Shown: positions 7,489-15,030 of the stretch, piece by piece
How the letters are laid out: each line of letters opens with the position of its first letter
How positions within the stretch are numbered: the stretch's first letter is position 1
Source: Roseomonas sp.
GTDB lineage: Bacteria; Pseudomonadota; Alphaproteobacteria; Acetobacterales; Acetobacteraceae
Assembly: GCA_020249435.1 (NCBI GenBank)
Contig: JADCFQ010000031.1
Span: forward strand, 1-64,000
Direction of reading: 5' to 3'
DNA: 64,000 nt
The notes under the pieces: model-generated
What the model was told of the DNA's origin: nothing
The model's input: the letters and a program-made list of their open reading frames with translations, nothing else
Database searches by the model: none
Position numbers and translations under genes: made by a program

Positions 7489-9030
7489 ATGCCCGCAACC
7501 CTTGTGCGCAGCCGCGCCATGATCACCAAAACCCTGTCGGCCACCGCCGTTGAGGAAATCGCCGATGGCGCGCTGATCCAGGAAGATGGCGTCATCACCG
7601 AAATCGGTACCTATGATGATCTGCACCGCAAGCATCCAAGCCTGCCGGTGGTAGGCTCTGGGCGCGAAGTGATGCTGCCTGGCTTTGTCAATGCGCATCA
7701 CCATGTCGGCCTGACGCCGGTGCAATTGGGCTCGCCCGATATGCCTTTGGAGCTTTGGTTCGTCACGCGCATGGTGGCGCGCAATGTGAACCCTTACCTT
7801 GATACGCTCTATTCCGCTTTTGAGATGATCGGGTCTGGCATTACCGCCGTGCAGCATTTGCATGGCTGGGCGCCGGGCAAGTTGCCTGATGTTGAGAAGC
7901 GCGCCGGTGAGATCATCCGCGCCTATGAGGATATCGGCATGCGCGTTTCCTATTGCTTCGCGCTGCGGGATCAGAACCGGCTGGTCTATCAGGCGGATCA
8001 GGATTTTGTGGCAAGCCTGCCGCCTGAATTGCGCGGGCCGATGCAGCGCTGGTTTGATCGTTTTCAGTTATCGCTGGAAGATAACCTCGATCTGTTCCGC
8101 AACCTCCATGGCAGCCACAACGCCAAGCGGCGGGTGCGCGTGCAATTAGCGCCGGCCAATCTGCATTGGTGTTCGGGCAAGGCTCTGGCGGCAATGGCAG
8201 AGCTGTCACGCAGCCATGATGCGCCGATCCATATGCATTTGGTGGAAACCGCCTATCAGAAGGAATATGCGCGCCGTCGTGGAGACGGCACGGCGGTGGA
8301 ATATCTGGATCGCTTCGGCCTGCTGGGGCCCAATATGACGCTTGGCCATGGCGTTTGGCTGAATGAGAAGGATATTGACCGGCTGGCCGAGACCGGCAGC
8401 TGCATTTGCCATAATTGCTCGTCCAATTTCCGGCTGCGTTCCGGTGTGGCGCCGCTCAATCGTTTTGAAGCGAGCGGCATCAATACCGCGATTGGGCTGG
8501 ATGAGGCCGGCATCAATGATGACCGCGATATGTTGCAGGAATTGCGCCTGGTGCTGCGCGCACATCGCATCCCTGGCATGGGTGATGATGAAGTGCCAGG
8601 CATGGCGCAGGTACTCCGCATGGCAACGCTGGGTGGGGCGCGTACCACATCCTGGCGCGATGGCCTCGGCACGCTGGAAGTGGGCAAGGCGGCAGATTTG
8701 TCGCTGATTGATTGGGACAGCATTGCCTATCCCTATCTTGATGAACTCACGCCCACACTGGATGCAGTGGTGCAGCGCGCGAAGGCGAGCGCGGTGCGCG
8801 CAGTGCTGTGTGATGGGGAAGTGATCTATCAGGAAGGCCGCTTCACGCGGGTTGATCGCGATGGGGCGCTCAAGGCGCTGCATGATGATCTGTCCCGCGC
8901 GCTGGCAGATGATGAGGTGGAACGGCGCCAGCTTTCCAAGGCGCTGCTGCCGCATGCCAGGCGCTTCTATGCCGATTACATTGACCCAAGGCGGCATGAA
9001 CCCTTCTACCGGCCCAGTTCCAGGGTTTGA
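7489..9030 (+). CDS. Amidohydrolase, ATZ/TRZ/8-oxoguanine-deaminase-like family
   Basis: This 513-residue metal-dependent deaminase or chlorohydrolase has the expected ligands: H70 and H72 in NAHHHV, H250 in HMHLVE with E253, H287 in LGHGVW, and D338 in GLDEAG. These match the mononuclear zinc or iron site of the s-triazine/guanine/8-oxoguanine deaminase branch of the amidohydrolase superfamily. The C-terminus (GLGTLEVGKAADLSLIDWD) is the usual small beta-sandwich. GGAGAG precedes the ATG. It diverges from the SDR-Bug operon. It is cytosolic and probably deaminates a purine or related heterocycle; the actual substrate is not determined from sequence. Confidence 0.85.
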   Translation: MPATLVRSRAMITKTLSATAVEEIADGALIQEDGVITEIGTYDDLHRKHPSLPVVGSGREVMLPGFVNAHHHVGLTPVQLGSPDMPLELWFVTRMVARNVNPYLDTLYSAFEMIGSGITAVQHLHGWAPGKLPDVEKRAGEIIRAYEDIGMRVSYCFALRDQNRLVYQADQDFVASLPPELRGPMQRWFDRFQLSLEDNLDLFRNLHGSHNAKRRVRVQLAPANLHWCSGKALAAMAELSRSHDAPIHMHLVETAYQKEYARRRGDGTAVEYLDRFGLLGPNMTLGHGVWLNEKDIDRLAETGSCICHNCSSNFRLRSGVAPLNRFEASGINTAIGLDEAGINDDRDMLQELRLVLRAHRIPGMGDDEVPGMAQVLRMATLGGARTTSWRDGLGTLEVGKAADLSLIDWDSIAYPYLDELTPTLDAVVQRAKASAVRAVLCDGEVIYQEGRFTRVDRDGALKALHDDLSRALADDEVERRQLSKALLPHARRFYADYIDPRRHEPFYRPSSRV

Positions 9031-9088
9031 CACGCTTGCCCGCAACTAGCGCTTGACCTTGGCCCCCAGGGGCGGAAGAGATGCTGCC

Positions 9089-9979
9089 ATGGATCTCCGC
9101 CGCCTTTTGCCGATTCTGAGTGCTTTGGTGCTGGCCGCGCCGGCCTTTGGGCAATCGAGCCTGGGTGGCGCGCAGAATGTGCCGCCGCCGCGCCAGGCGG
9201 CGCCCGCGCCTGCTGCGCAGCCCAGGCCCGAACAGCGCCCGCCAGTGGTCAATCCGCCTGCAAGACCCCAGGCGACGCAACGCAATGCCGAGGGTCAGCC
9301 ACGCCCGGCCGCGCAGCAACAACAGCGCCCCCCTGGGCAGCAGCAACAACAGCGCCAGGCCGGCCAGCAACAACGCCCCGCCGGACAGCCCCAGGCAGGG
9401 CAGGGCAATCGCGCTGCTGCCGGGGCCGCAGCCGGGGTCGCCGCCGGTGCTGCGGCCGGCGCCGCTGCCACTGCCGGGGCGGCCAAACCACCCGAAGCCG
9501 CCACGGCACCCGCGCCGCCCCCGGAACGCGCCCCCACCACCGGGTCCGTCACCGGCCTGCCGCTACCGCGCTTTGCCGCGCTTAGGTCGGATGAGGTGAA
9601 TATGCGGAGCGGCCCTGGCACGCGCTTTCCGATCGAATGGACCTATCAGCGCCGCGAATTGCCGGTGGAAATCGTGCGCGAATTCGAACTCTGGCGCCGC
9701 ATCCGCGACCCGGAAGGCACCGAAGGCTGGGTGCATCAATCAACGCTCATGGGCCGGCGTTCCTTCATTGTGCGCGGCGCGCCGGGGTCTGAGGTGATGC
9801 TCCGCCGCCGGGCAGAGGATCAGGCGCAGCCCGTGGCGCGGCTTCGCCCCGGTGTGGTGGGCCGCTTGCGGGCCTGCGAACCCAGTAGCGCCTGGTGTGA
9901 GGCGCAGATCGGCGAATTTCGGGGCCATATCCGGCGCGCCGATATCTGGGGCGTGGGGCCGAATGAGGAAGTTAAATAA
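9089..9979 (+). CDS. Secreted Q/P/A-rich protein with C-terminal SH3-like domains
   Basis: A signal peptide (about 1-21, ending PAFGQ) is followed by some 135 residues of low complexity: Pro/Gln-rich with runs such as RPPGQQQQQRQAG, then an Ala/Gly tract. The last 140 or so residues hold a bacterial SH3 (SH3b) domain with the typical VNMRSGPGTRFPI start and EGWVHQSTL end, and probably a second, weaker repeat. Such domains usually bind peptidoglycan, and the rich linker would let it span the periplasm. The start at 9089 is chosen over 9053 because it gives a proper signal peptide. It lies just before the nitrile-hydratase genes, but 42 bases separate them and a link is uncertain. Confidence 0.8.
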   Translation: MDLRRLLPILSALVLAAPAFGQSSLGGAQNVPPPRQAAPAPAAQPRPEQRPPVVNPPARPQATQRNAEGQPRPAAQQQQRPPGQQQQQRQAGQQQRPAGQPQAGQGNRAAAGAAAGVAAGAAAGAAATAGAAKPPEAATAPAPPPERAPTTGSVTGLPLPRFAALRSDEVNMRSGPGTRFPIEWTYQRRELPVEIVREFELWRRIRDPEGTEGWVHQSTLMGRRSFIVRGAPGSEVMLRRRAEDQAQPVARLRPGVVGRLRACEPSSAWCEAQIGEFRGHIRRADIWGVGPNEEVK

Positions 9980-10021
9980 CGCCCCTTTCCCGCGCCCCGA
10001 TTTCCGGATTAAGCTTTTGCC

Positions 10022-10315
10022 ATGACCGAGGAATCTCCCAACCGCGCGCTGCACGATATTGGCGGGATCGCGCGCTTCCGCTGCACCCCTGTCGAACATG
10101 ATGAGGCGCCGCCCGATGCCTTCGGCAAGAAGGTGGACGCCATTCGGCAAATCCTGGCGCAGAAAAAGATGATGACGGTGGATGAGCTTCGCCGCGGCAT
10201 CGAAAGCATCCCGGAAGATGAGTATTTCGCCCTTGGCTATTACGAACGTTGGTTGCGTTCCATCGCCGCGCTGATGGTCGAAAAAGGCGTCATCCGGCAG
10301 GAGGATTTGGCATGA
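10022..10315 (+). CDS. Nitrile hydratase beta subunit, N-terminal half (separate gene)
   Basis: These 97 residues match only the helical N-terminal part of the nitrile hydratase beta subunit: LHDIGGI near 10, YYERWL near 76 and LMVEKGVI near 86. In two-subunit enzymes this is fused to the SH3-like half, which here is the next gene and overlaps by ATGA. The same split, in the same order, is known for thiocyanate hydrolase, whose beta and alpha subunits correspond to the two halves, and a three-subunit form is known for toyocamycin nitrile hydratase. With the two downstream genes it should form one cytoplasmic complex. Confidence 0.85.
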   Translation: MTEESPNRALHDIGGIARFRCTPVEHDEAPPDAFGKKVDAIRQILAQKKMMTVDELRRGIESIPEDEYFALGYYERWLRSIAALMVEKGVIRQEDLA

Positions 10316-10620
10316 GTGCTGCGCCCGAGGCTGCTGCCCCCCGCTTCGCGCCCGGTGCGCGCGTGCGCGTGAAGGATGATTGGCCCGAAACCCGTGGCCC
10401 CTGCCATATCCGCACGCCCCATTATGTGCGTGGCCGGATGGGCCAGGTGGTGCGCCCACTCGGCGCCTTTCCGAACCCCGAGGATTTGGCCTTTGCCCGC
10501 CCTGCGCCGCGCCGGCAACTTTACCATGTGCTGTTCGACCAGCCACCCATTTGGGATGAGGGCAAGGCGGGCGATACAGTGATGGTGGAAATTTTTGAGC
10601 ATTGGTTGGAGGAAGCCTGA
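10312..10620 (+). CDS. Nitrile hydratase beta subunit, C-terminal SH3-like half (separate gene)
   Basis: These 102 residues correspond to the C-terminal half of a nitrile hydratase beta subunit (alpha subunit in thiocyanate hydrolase nomenclature): FAPGARVRVKDDWP, HYVRGRMGQVV, LYHVLFDQPPIW and the ending VMVEIFEHWLE. The conserved Arg of the RGRMG segment corresponds to the beta-chain arginines that contact the modified cysteines in known enzymes (family knowledge; the exact residue is not verified). The start overlaps the previous stop (ATGA), and the catalytic-subunit gene begins 2 bases after this stop, so all three are translationally coupled. Confidence 0.87.
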   Translation: MSAAPEAAAPRFAPGARVRVKDDWPETRGPCHIRTPHYVRGRMGQVVRPLGAFPNPEDLAFARPAPRRQLYHVLFDQPPIWDEGKAGDTVMVEIFEHWLEEA

Positions 10621-10621
10621 C

Positions 10622-11203
10622 ATGGCCGCCCCCCCTTCTGGCGCGAGCCTCGCGCTGCTGGACAAGCTGGTTGCCGCCCTGAATGCCAAGGGGCTGGTGA
10701 GTGAAACCGAAATCGCCGAGCGTCAGGCGATCACGGATCGTGCGAGCCCTGAGATTGGTGCCCGCATGGTGGCGCGCGCCTGGACTGACCCTGATTACTA
10801 CGCGCTGCTGATGCGTGATGGAAAAGCGGCGGCCGAGGCGGCGGGCGCTTCCATGGCCGGCGCGCCGGAGCTTGGCGTTTTGGAAAATACGCCAAAGCAG
10901 CATCATCTGGTGGTTTGTACGCTGTGCTCCTGCTATCCGCGCGCGCTGCTGGGCTACCCGCCCGGTTGGTATAAATCCTTCGCCTATCGTTCGCGCGCCG
11001 TGCGAGAACCGCGTGCGGTGCTGGCGGAATGGGGCACGCAATTGGCCGATGATGTCGAAATCCGCGTGGTGGATAGCACAGCGGATTACCGCTGGATGGT
11101 GCTACCGATGCGGCCCGCTGGAACCGAGGGGTGGAGTGCGGAGAAGCTGGCGGGGATTGTGACGCGGGATGCGCTGGTTGGGGTGGCGGTGCCGCGGGTG
11201 TGA
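10622..11203 (+). CDS. Nitrile hydratase alpha (catalytic) subunit, cobalt-type, or thiocyanate-hydrolase gamma-like
   Basis: This 193-residue metal-binding subunit has the claw motif V-C99-T-L-C102-S-C104, whose Thr points to the non-corrin cobalt rather than the iron type. The two later cysteines are normally oxidised to sulfenic and sulfinic acid. Downstream PPGWYKSFAYRSRAVREPR and the C-terminal YRWMVLPMRPAGTEGWS are standard. It is slightly shorter than usual (about 200-210). Arg106 follows the motif where many enzymes have Trp. The enzyme would hydrate nitriles to amides, or thiocyanate to carbonyl sulfide and ammonia. No amidase or cobalt-insertion activator gene is adjacent. Confidence 0.9.
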   Translation: MAAPPSGASLALLDKLVAALNAKGLVSETEIAERQAITDRASPEIGARMVARAWTDPDYYALLMRDGKAAAEAAGASMAGAPELGVLENTPKQHHLVVCTLCSCYPRALLGYPPGWYKSFAYRSRAVREPRAVLAEWGTQLADDVEIRVVDSTADYRWMVLPMRPAGTEGWSAEKLAGIVTRDALVGVAVPRV

Positions 11204-11210
11204 TCCACCC

Positions 11211-12905
11211 TCAACTCATCAACCAAACCATCACCGTCCCGCCCGAGGTCAGCAATATATGCCCAAAGGGCACCGCCGCCGTATAGCCCAGTACCGCAAT
11301 CGGGCTGCCTGATTTTTCTTGCAATGCTGCCAAGGCCGCCGTCATGGTCTGCGCGCCGGAAAGCGCGCCCAGCAGCAAAAGCGGATTCATGCGGAGCACA
11401 TAGCGCCCAATAAGCAACCCCACGAATTGCGGCACCAGTGTCACGAATACCCCGGCAAGCAGCAGGCCAAAGCCCACTTGGCGCACGGCTTCCACAAAGA
11501 CCGGGCCGGCATGCAGGCCGATCATGCCGACAAAGGCGGCAAGACCAAGCGATGTCATCATGGAAATCGCCGCATCCGGAATGCGCGCGAATTGCGGGCG
11601 GCGGGACCGCAGCCAACCAATGAAAAGCCCGGCCAGCAAGGTGCCGACACTGGTGGAAAGCGCGATATGGGCGCCCGCAATATCCACCCCCACCACCGTG
11701 CCGATCAGCCCGCCGGCAAAAATCGCGAGCCCAAGCGTCACGTAATCCGTTGCATCGCTCTGGCGGATCGCGGCGCCCGCATGTGCCGCTGCCGCTTCCA
11801 CATTCTTCTCGGTCCCGATCAGGGTAATGATATCGCCGCGTTCAAGGTGCGTTTCCGGCCCAATCGGCACCTCCAAGCCGCCGCGCATGATACGGCGCAG
11901 GAATACGCCGCGCGCCATGGGCGATTGGGCAAGCTCCGCCACGCTGCGCCCGACAATCTCGCGCCCTGCGACATAGACATCAAGCGAAAGTGCCGCGATA
12001 TCGAGCAATTCCTTATCCTCAACTTCCGAAATTTCGGGGCCAAGGAATTCAATCAGAACCTCGCGCCGCGCTTCCAGCGCCACTACATCGCCCGCTTCAA
12101 GCACCAGATCGGGCCTTGTATCCAGAAGCGCATCGCCACGGCGAATGCGTTGAATGAAAATGCGCTGCTCCGGCAGCATGGCTTCCGCTTCAGCGCAGGT
12201 CTTGCCGGCAAGCCCAGCGCCAGCTTCAACGCGATAGGCGCGGATTTCCACGGGCCGCCAAGCGGAAGCGATGCCGGCACGCTTATGCGTCATGCCGTAT
12301 TTTTCTTCGAGCTTGCGCGCTTCCTCAACGACATCAATGCGGAGAATCGCAGGCCCAATCAGCGTGGTCATCAAAATCACGCCTAGTGCGCCGAACAAAT
12401 AGCAAAGCGCATCAGCGACCGCGATGTGGCTGATCAATTGGTCGCGCTGTTCCTTGGGCAATGGCAGGGCGCGGATCGCCTCTGCCGCCGTGCCGATGGC
12501 AGGGGATTCCGTTGTACCGCCCGAAAACAACCCTGCCGCAAAGCCGGCATCGAGACCCAGAATGCGCGCGGCAACCACCGCGGTCGCCATCGCCGTCAGC
12601 GGCACAATAATGCCAATGGCAACACCGGGCAGCCCATCACCCTTCACGGCACTCAGGAATTTCGGCCCGACCGAATAGCCAATGCCAAACAGGAACAACA
12701 GAAACAGGATGGAGCGTGCGACTTCCGAGACCGGCACTTCGGCGAATTGGCCAATCATGATGCCGGCGAAAAGCGCCCCCGTCACTGGCCCCAGGCCAAA
12801 GCCGCGAAACTTGAATTGCCCGATGAAATAGCCAAGGCCCAGCACCAGGAACACGGCAAGATCCGGATGTTGTTCCAGAAAATGCGCCAGATCATCCAAC
12901 GCCAT
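11211..12905 (-). CDS. Aspartate:alanine exchanger (AAE/AspT) family transporter with two TrkA-C domains
   Basis: This 564-residue inner-membrane protein has about five hydrophobic helices at each end and a cytoplasmic middle part of about 200 residues (205-380) containing two RCK_C/TrkA-C repeats (for example YRVEAGAGLAGKTCAEAEA and DVYVAGREIVGRSVAELA). This is the layout of AspT and the YbjL/YidE transporters. The repeated GLFSGGTTESPAIG and GALSGAQTMTAAL motifs in the two halves fit an inverted-repeat transporter. In AspT the substrates are aspartate and alanine; here the substrate is uncertain. It is convergent with the nitrile-hydratase genes, only 7 bases apart. Confidence 0.85.
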   Translation of the reverse strand: MALDDLAHFLEQHPDLAVFLVLGLGYFIGQFKFRGFGLGPVTGALFAGIMIGQFAEVPVSEVARSILFLLFLFGIGYSVGPKFLSAVKGDGLPGVAIGIIVPLTAMATAVVAARILGLDAGFAAGLFSGGTTESPAIGTAAEAIRALPLPKEQRDQLISHIAVADALCYLFGALGVILMTTLIGPAILRIDVVEEARKLEEKYGMTHKRAGIASAWRPVEIRAYRVEAGAGLAGKTCAEAEAMLPEQRIFIQRIRRGDALLDTRPDLVLEAGDVVALEARREVLIEFLGPEISEVEDKELLDIAALSLDVYVAGREIVGRSVAELAQSPMARGVFLRRIMRGGLEVPIGPETHLERGDIITLIGTEKNVEAAAAHAGAAIRQSDATDYVTLGLAIFAGGLIGTVVGVDIAGAHIALSTSVGTLLAGLFIGWLRSRRPQFARIPDAAISMMTSLGLAAFVGMIGLHAGPVFVEAVRQVGFGLLLAGVFVTLVPQFVGLLIGRYVLRMNPLLLLGALSGAQTMTAALAALQEKSGSPIAVLGYTAAVPFGHILLTSGGTVMVWLMS

Positions 12906-12971
12906 GCGCTGCTCTCCCGCTCACGCTGCCAGCCCCACAGCCTGGACGGTCTGGCACTGGATGCCAAGGCG

Positions 12972-13883
12972 TTATGTTCCGCCCAGAAGCGCCAAAGCCT
13001 CCCGATAGATATCGCGGCGCTTGCGCCCGGTGGCCTTGGCGACTGCTTCCGCCGCATCCTTCACCGAAAGCCCACCCGCCAGCGCGGCACGCAATTGCGC
13101 GGTCACTTCCGCATCGCCGACCACTGCCTCAGCGGCTGCAGGGCCGACCACAATGCAAATCTCACCACGTGCCTCGGCGCTGGCGTAATGCGCGGCCAAG
13201 TCGGCAAGGCTGCCGCGCCGCACTTCTTCAAACCGCTTGGTCATTTCGCGCGCCACGGCGGCCGGGCGCGCGGCACCAAAAGCCGCCGCCATATCGGCAA
13301 GGCTTTCGCCCAGCCGATGTGGTGCCTCGTAAAAGATCATGCTGGCGGCAAGCCCGGCCTGTTCCAACGCCTTGAGCCGGGCAAGCGCTGCCGCACGCGC
13401 GGCCTGGCGCGGTGGCAGAAAGCCCTGAAACAGGAAGGGCTCGGGCGGCAGGCCAGACAGGATAAGGGCCATCACCGCCGCATTGGGGCCGGGAATGGCC
13501 GAAATCGGCAAAGCCTCGGCAATCGCGGCACGCACCAGGCGAAAGCCAGGGTCGCTCACCAAAGGCGTGCCGGCATCAGATACCAGCGCCAATTTTTGCC
13601 CCTGGCGCAGCATTTCCAGTATCCGGGGCAGCTCATTCGCTTCATTATGATCATGTAGCGGAATCAGGCGCGCGGTGATGCCCAACCGGGCGAGCATTGC
13701 GCCGGTTGTTCTGCTATCCTCGCATAGCACCGCATCGGCGGCCTTCAGGGCGGCCAGGGCGCGGGGCGAAAGATCCCCCATATTGCCTATGGGGGTGGCA
13801 ACCAATGTCAGGCCAGGCCCGATGGCGGGCGCAGCCGAAGGATGGACCGACCGTGCCTCGTTTTCTGAATCGGCTGTCGTCAC
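12972..13883 (-). CDS. rsmI: 16S rRNA (cytidine(1402)-2'-O)-methyltransferase
   Basis: RsmI methylates the ribose of C1402 in the 16S rRNA decoding centre using S-adenosylmethionine. It is a tetrapyrrole-methylase-fold protein of 303 residues (usual length about 280-300). Visible are LVATPIGNMGDLS near 27, LVSDAGTPLVSDPG near 100, IPGPNAAVMA near 130 and YEAPHRL near 185. The start is a GTG at 13883 and gives a leader of about 25 residues; it overlaps by 31 bases the GTG start of the divergent lipoprotein gene. This pairing of rsmI with an LpoA-like gene is common; the usual yraN is not adjacent. Confidence 0.95.
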   Translation of the reverse strand: MTTADSENEARSVHPSAAPAIGPGLTLVATPIGNMGDLSPRALAALKAADAVLCEDSRTTGAMLARLGITARLIPLHDHNEANELPRILEMLRQGQKLALVSDAGTPLVSDPGFRLVRAAIAEALPISAIPGPNAAVMALILSGLPPEPFLFQGFLPPRQAARAAALARLKALEQAGLAASMIFYEAPHRLGESLADMAAAFGAARPAAVAREMTKRFEEVRRGSLADLAAHYASAEARGEICIVVGPAAAEAVVGDAEVTAQLRAALAGGLSVKDAAEAVAKATGRKRRDIYREALALLGGT

Positions 13884-15004
13884 GCCTGATCGCCCTTGTT
13901 CCGCTTGGGTTGCTTGTCGCGCTTGCGGCCTGTGCCCCGCAAGCCCCCATCATGGTGGGGCCTCCGGCAAGTGGCGCGCCGGCGGATATGGGGCGCATAC
14001 GCGTCGCACTTCTGCTGCCGCTGTCTGGTCAGCAGGAACCCTTGGGCCGGGCGCTGCAACAAGCGACCGAATTGGCACTTTTTGAACAGAATGACAGGCG
14101 GGTGGAATTCGTGCCCCTGGATACGGCGGGCACGGCCATGGGCGCCGGGGATGCTGCGCGGCGTGCCGTCAGCCTTGGCGCGGTCAGCATGGTCGGACCG
14201 TTGACCGGGGCCGAGACCGCAGGTGCGGCCCCAGTGGCGCAAGCGGCCCGCTTGCCGATGCTCGCCTTCACCAATGATGCTTCCCAGGCGCGGGCGGGGG
14301 TTTGGGCGCTTGGTGTCACGCCGGAACAGCAGATGCGCCGTGTGATGGGCTCAGCCATGTCGAGCGGCGCGCGGCAATTCGGCATGGTGGCGCCTGATGA
14401 TGCCTTCGGCCGCGCCATGGCGAATGCGATGCGCCAGGCGGCGGCGGATTTCAACCTGCCAAGCCCGGCGATTGTGCTGTTCAATGAAAGGGCAGGTGCG
14501 GCGGGGCCGGTGGCCGAGATGGCACGGCGCGCCACCAACCCGATTGATGCGGTGGTGATCGGCGCCACCGGCTTCCGCGCGCGGGAATTGGCCGCGGCGG
14601 TCAGGGCAGGGGCGCAGGATAATCCACGGCCCTTGCTGCTCGGCCACGCGCTCTGGATCGCCGATGCCGGGCTTGCCAATGAACCCGCCCTGCATGGCGC
14701 ATTATTCCCTGCGCCGGATGAAAGGGCGCGCGGCGTCTTTGATGCGCGCTTCCAGCAGGCTTTTGGCCAGCGCGCCCCGCGCATTGCGGGGGTTGCGCAT
14801 GATGCCGCTGTGATGGCGGCGGGTTTGGCCGTTGCGCCAGCCGGCACCACGCCGGATGCCATGCCGCGCTTTGATGGCGTGGATGGCCCGGTGCAGCTGC
14901 GCGCCAATGGGGTGGTGGATCGCAGCCTGGCGCTGTTTCGCGTCTCGCCCAATGGCGATGCCGTGCTGGTGGAACCGCCCATGCCGCTGGGTGTCGGCTT
15001 CTGA
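13853..15004 (+). CDS. Penicillin-binding protein activator (LpoA-like) lipoprotein
   Basis: This 383-residue lipoprotein has a signal segment LIALVPLGLLVALAAC with C27 as the lipidated residue. The mature domain has the periplasmic-binding (Leu/Ile/Val type I) fold used by LpoA to activate penicillin-binding protein 1A: RVALLLPLSGQQEPLG near 48, VGPLTGAETAG near 113, MLAFTNDAS near 134 and PRIAGVAHDAAVMAAGLA near 305. The start is a GTG at 13853; upstream frame to 13697 would bury the signal peptide. It diverges from rsmI with a 31-base overlap. The family is clear; the true partner (PBP1A or a transport role) is inferred. Confidence 0.85.
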   Translation: MPRFLNRLSSRLIALVPLGLLVALAACAPQAPIMVGPPASGAPADMGRIRVALLLPLSGQQEPLGRALQQATELALFEQNDRRVEFVPLDTAGTAMGAGDAARRAVSLGAVSMVGPLTGAETAGAAPVAQAARLPMLAFTNDASQARAGVWALGVTPEQQMRRVMGSAMSSGARQFGMVAPDDAFGRAMANAMRQAAADFNLPSPAIVLFNERAGAAGPVAEMARRATNPIDAVVIGATGFRARELAAAVRAGAQDNPRPLLLGHALWIADAGLANEPALHGALFPAPDERARGVFDARFQQAFGQRAPRIAGVAHDAAVMAAGLAVAPAGTTPDAMPRFDGVDGPVQLRANGVVDRSLALFRVSPNGDAVLVEPPMPLGVGF

Positions 15005-15030
15005 AGCGTGCGGCGCGGCTGGGTTTTGGC

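Noticed and set aside
9170-9540. Low-complexity Gln/Pro/Ala tract as a tandem repeat or CRISPR-like array
   Set aside because: Units are irregular and in frame within a protein linker; no regularly spaced DNA repeat with unique spacers exists.
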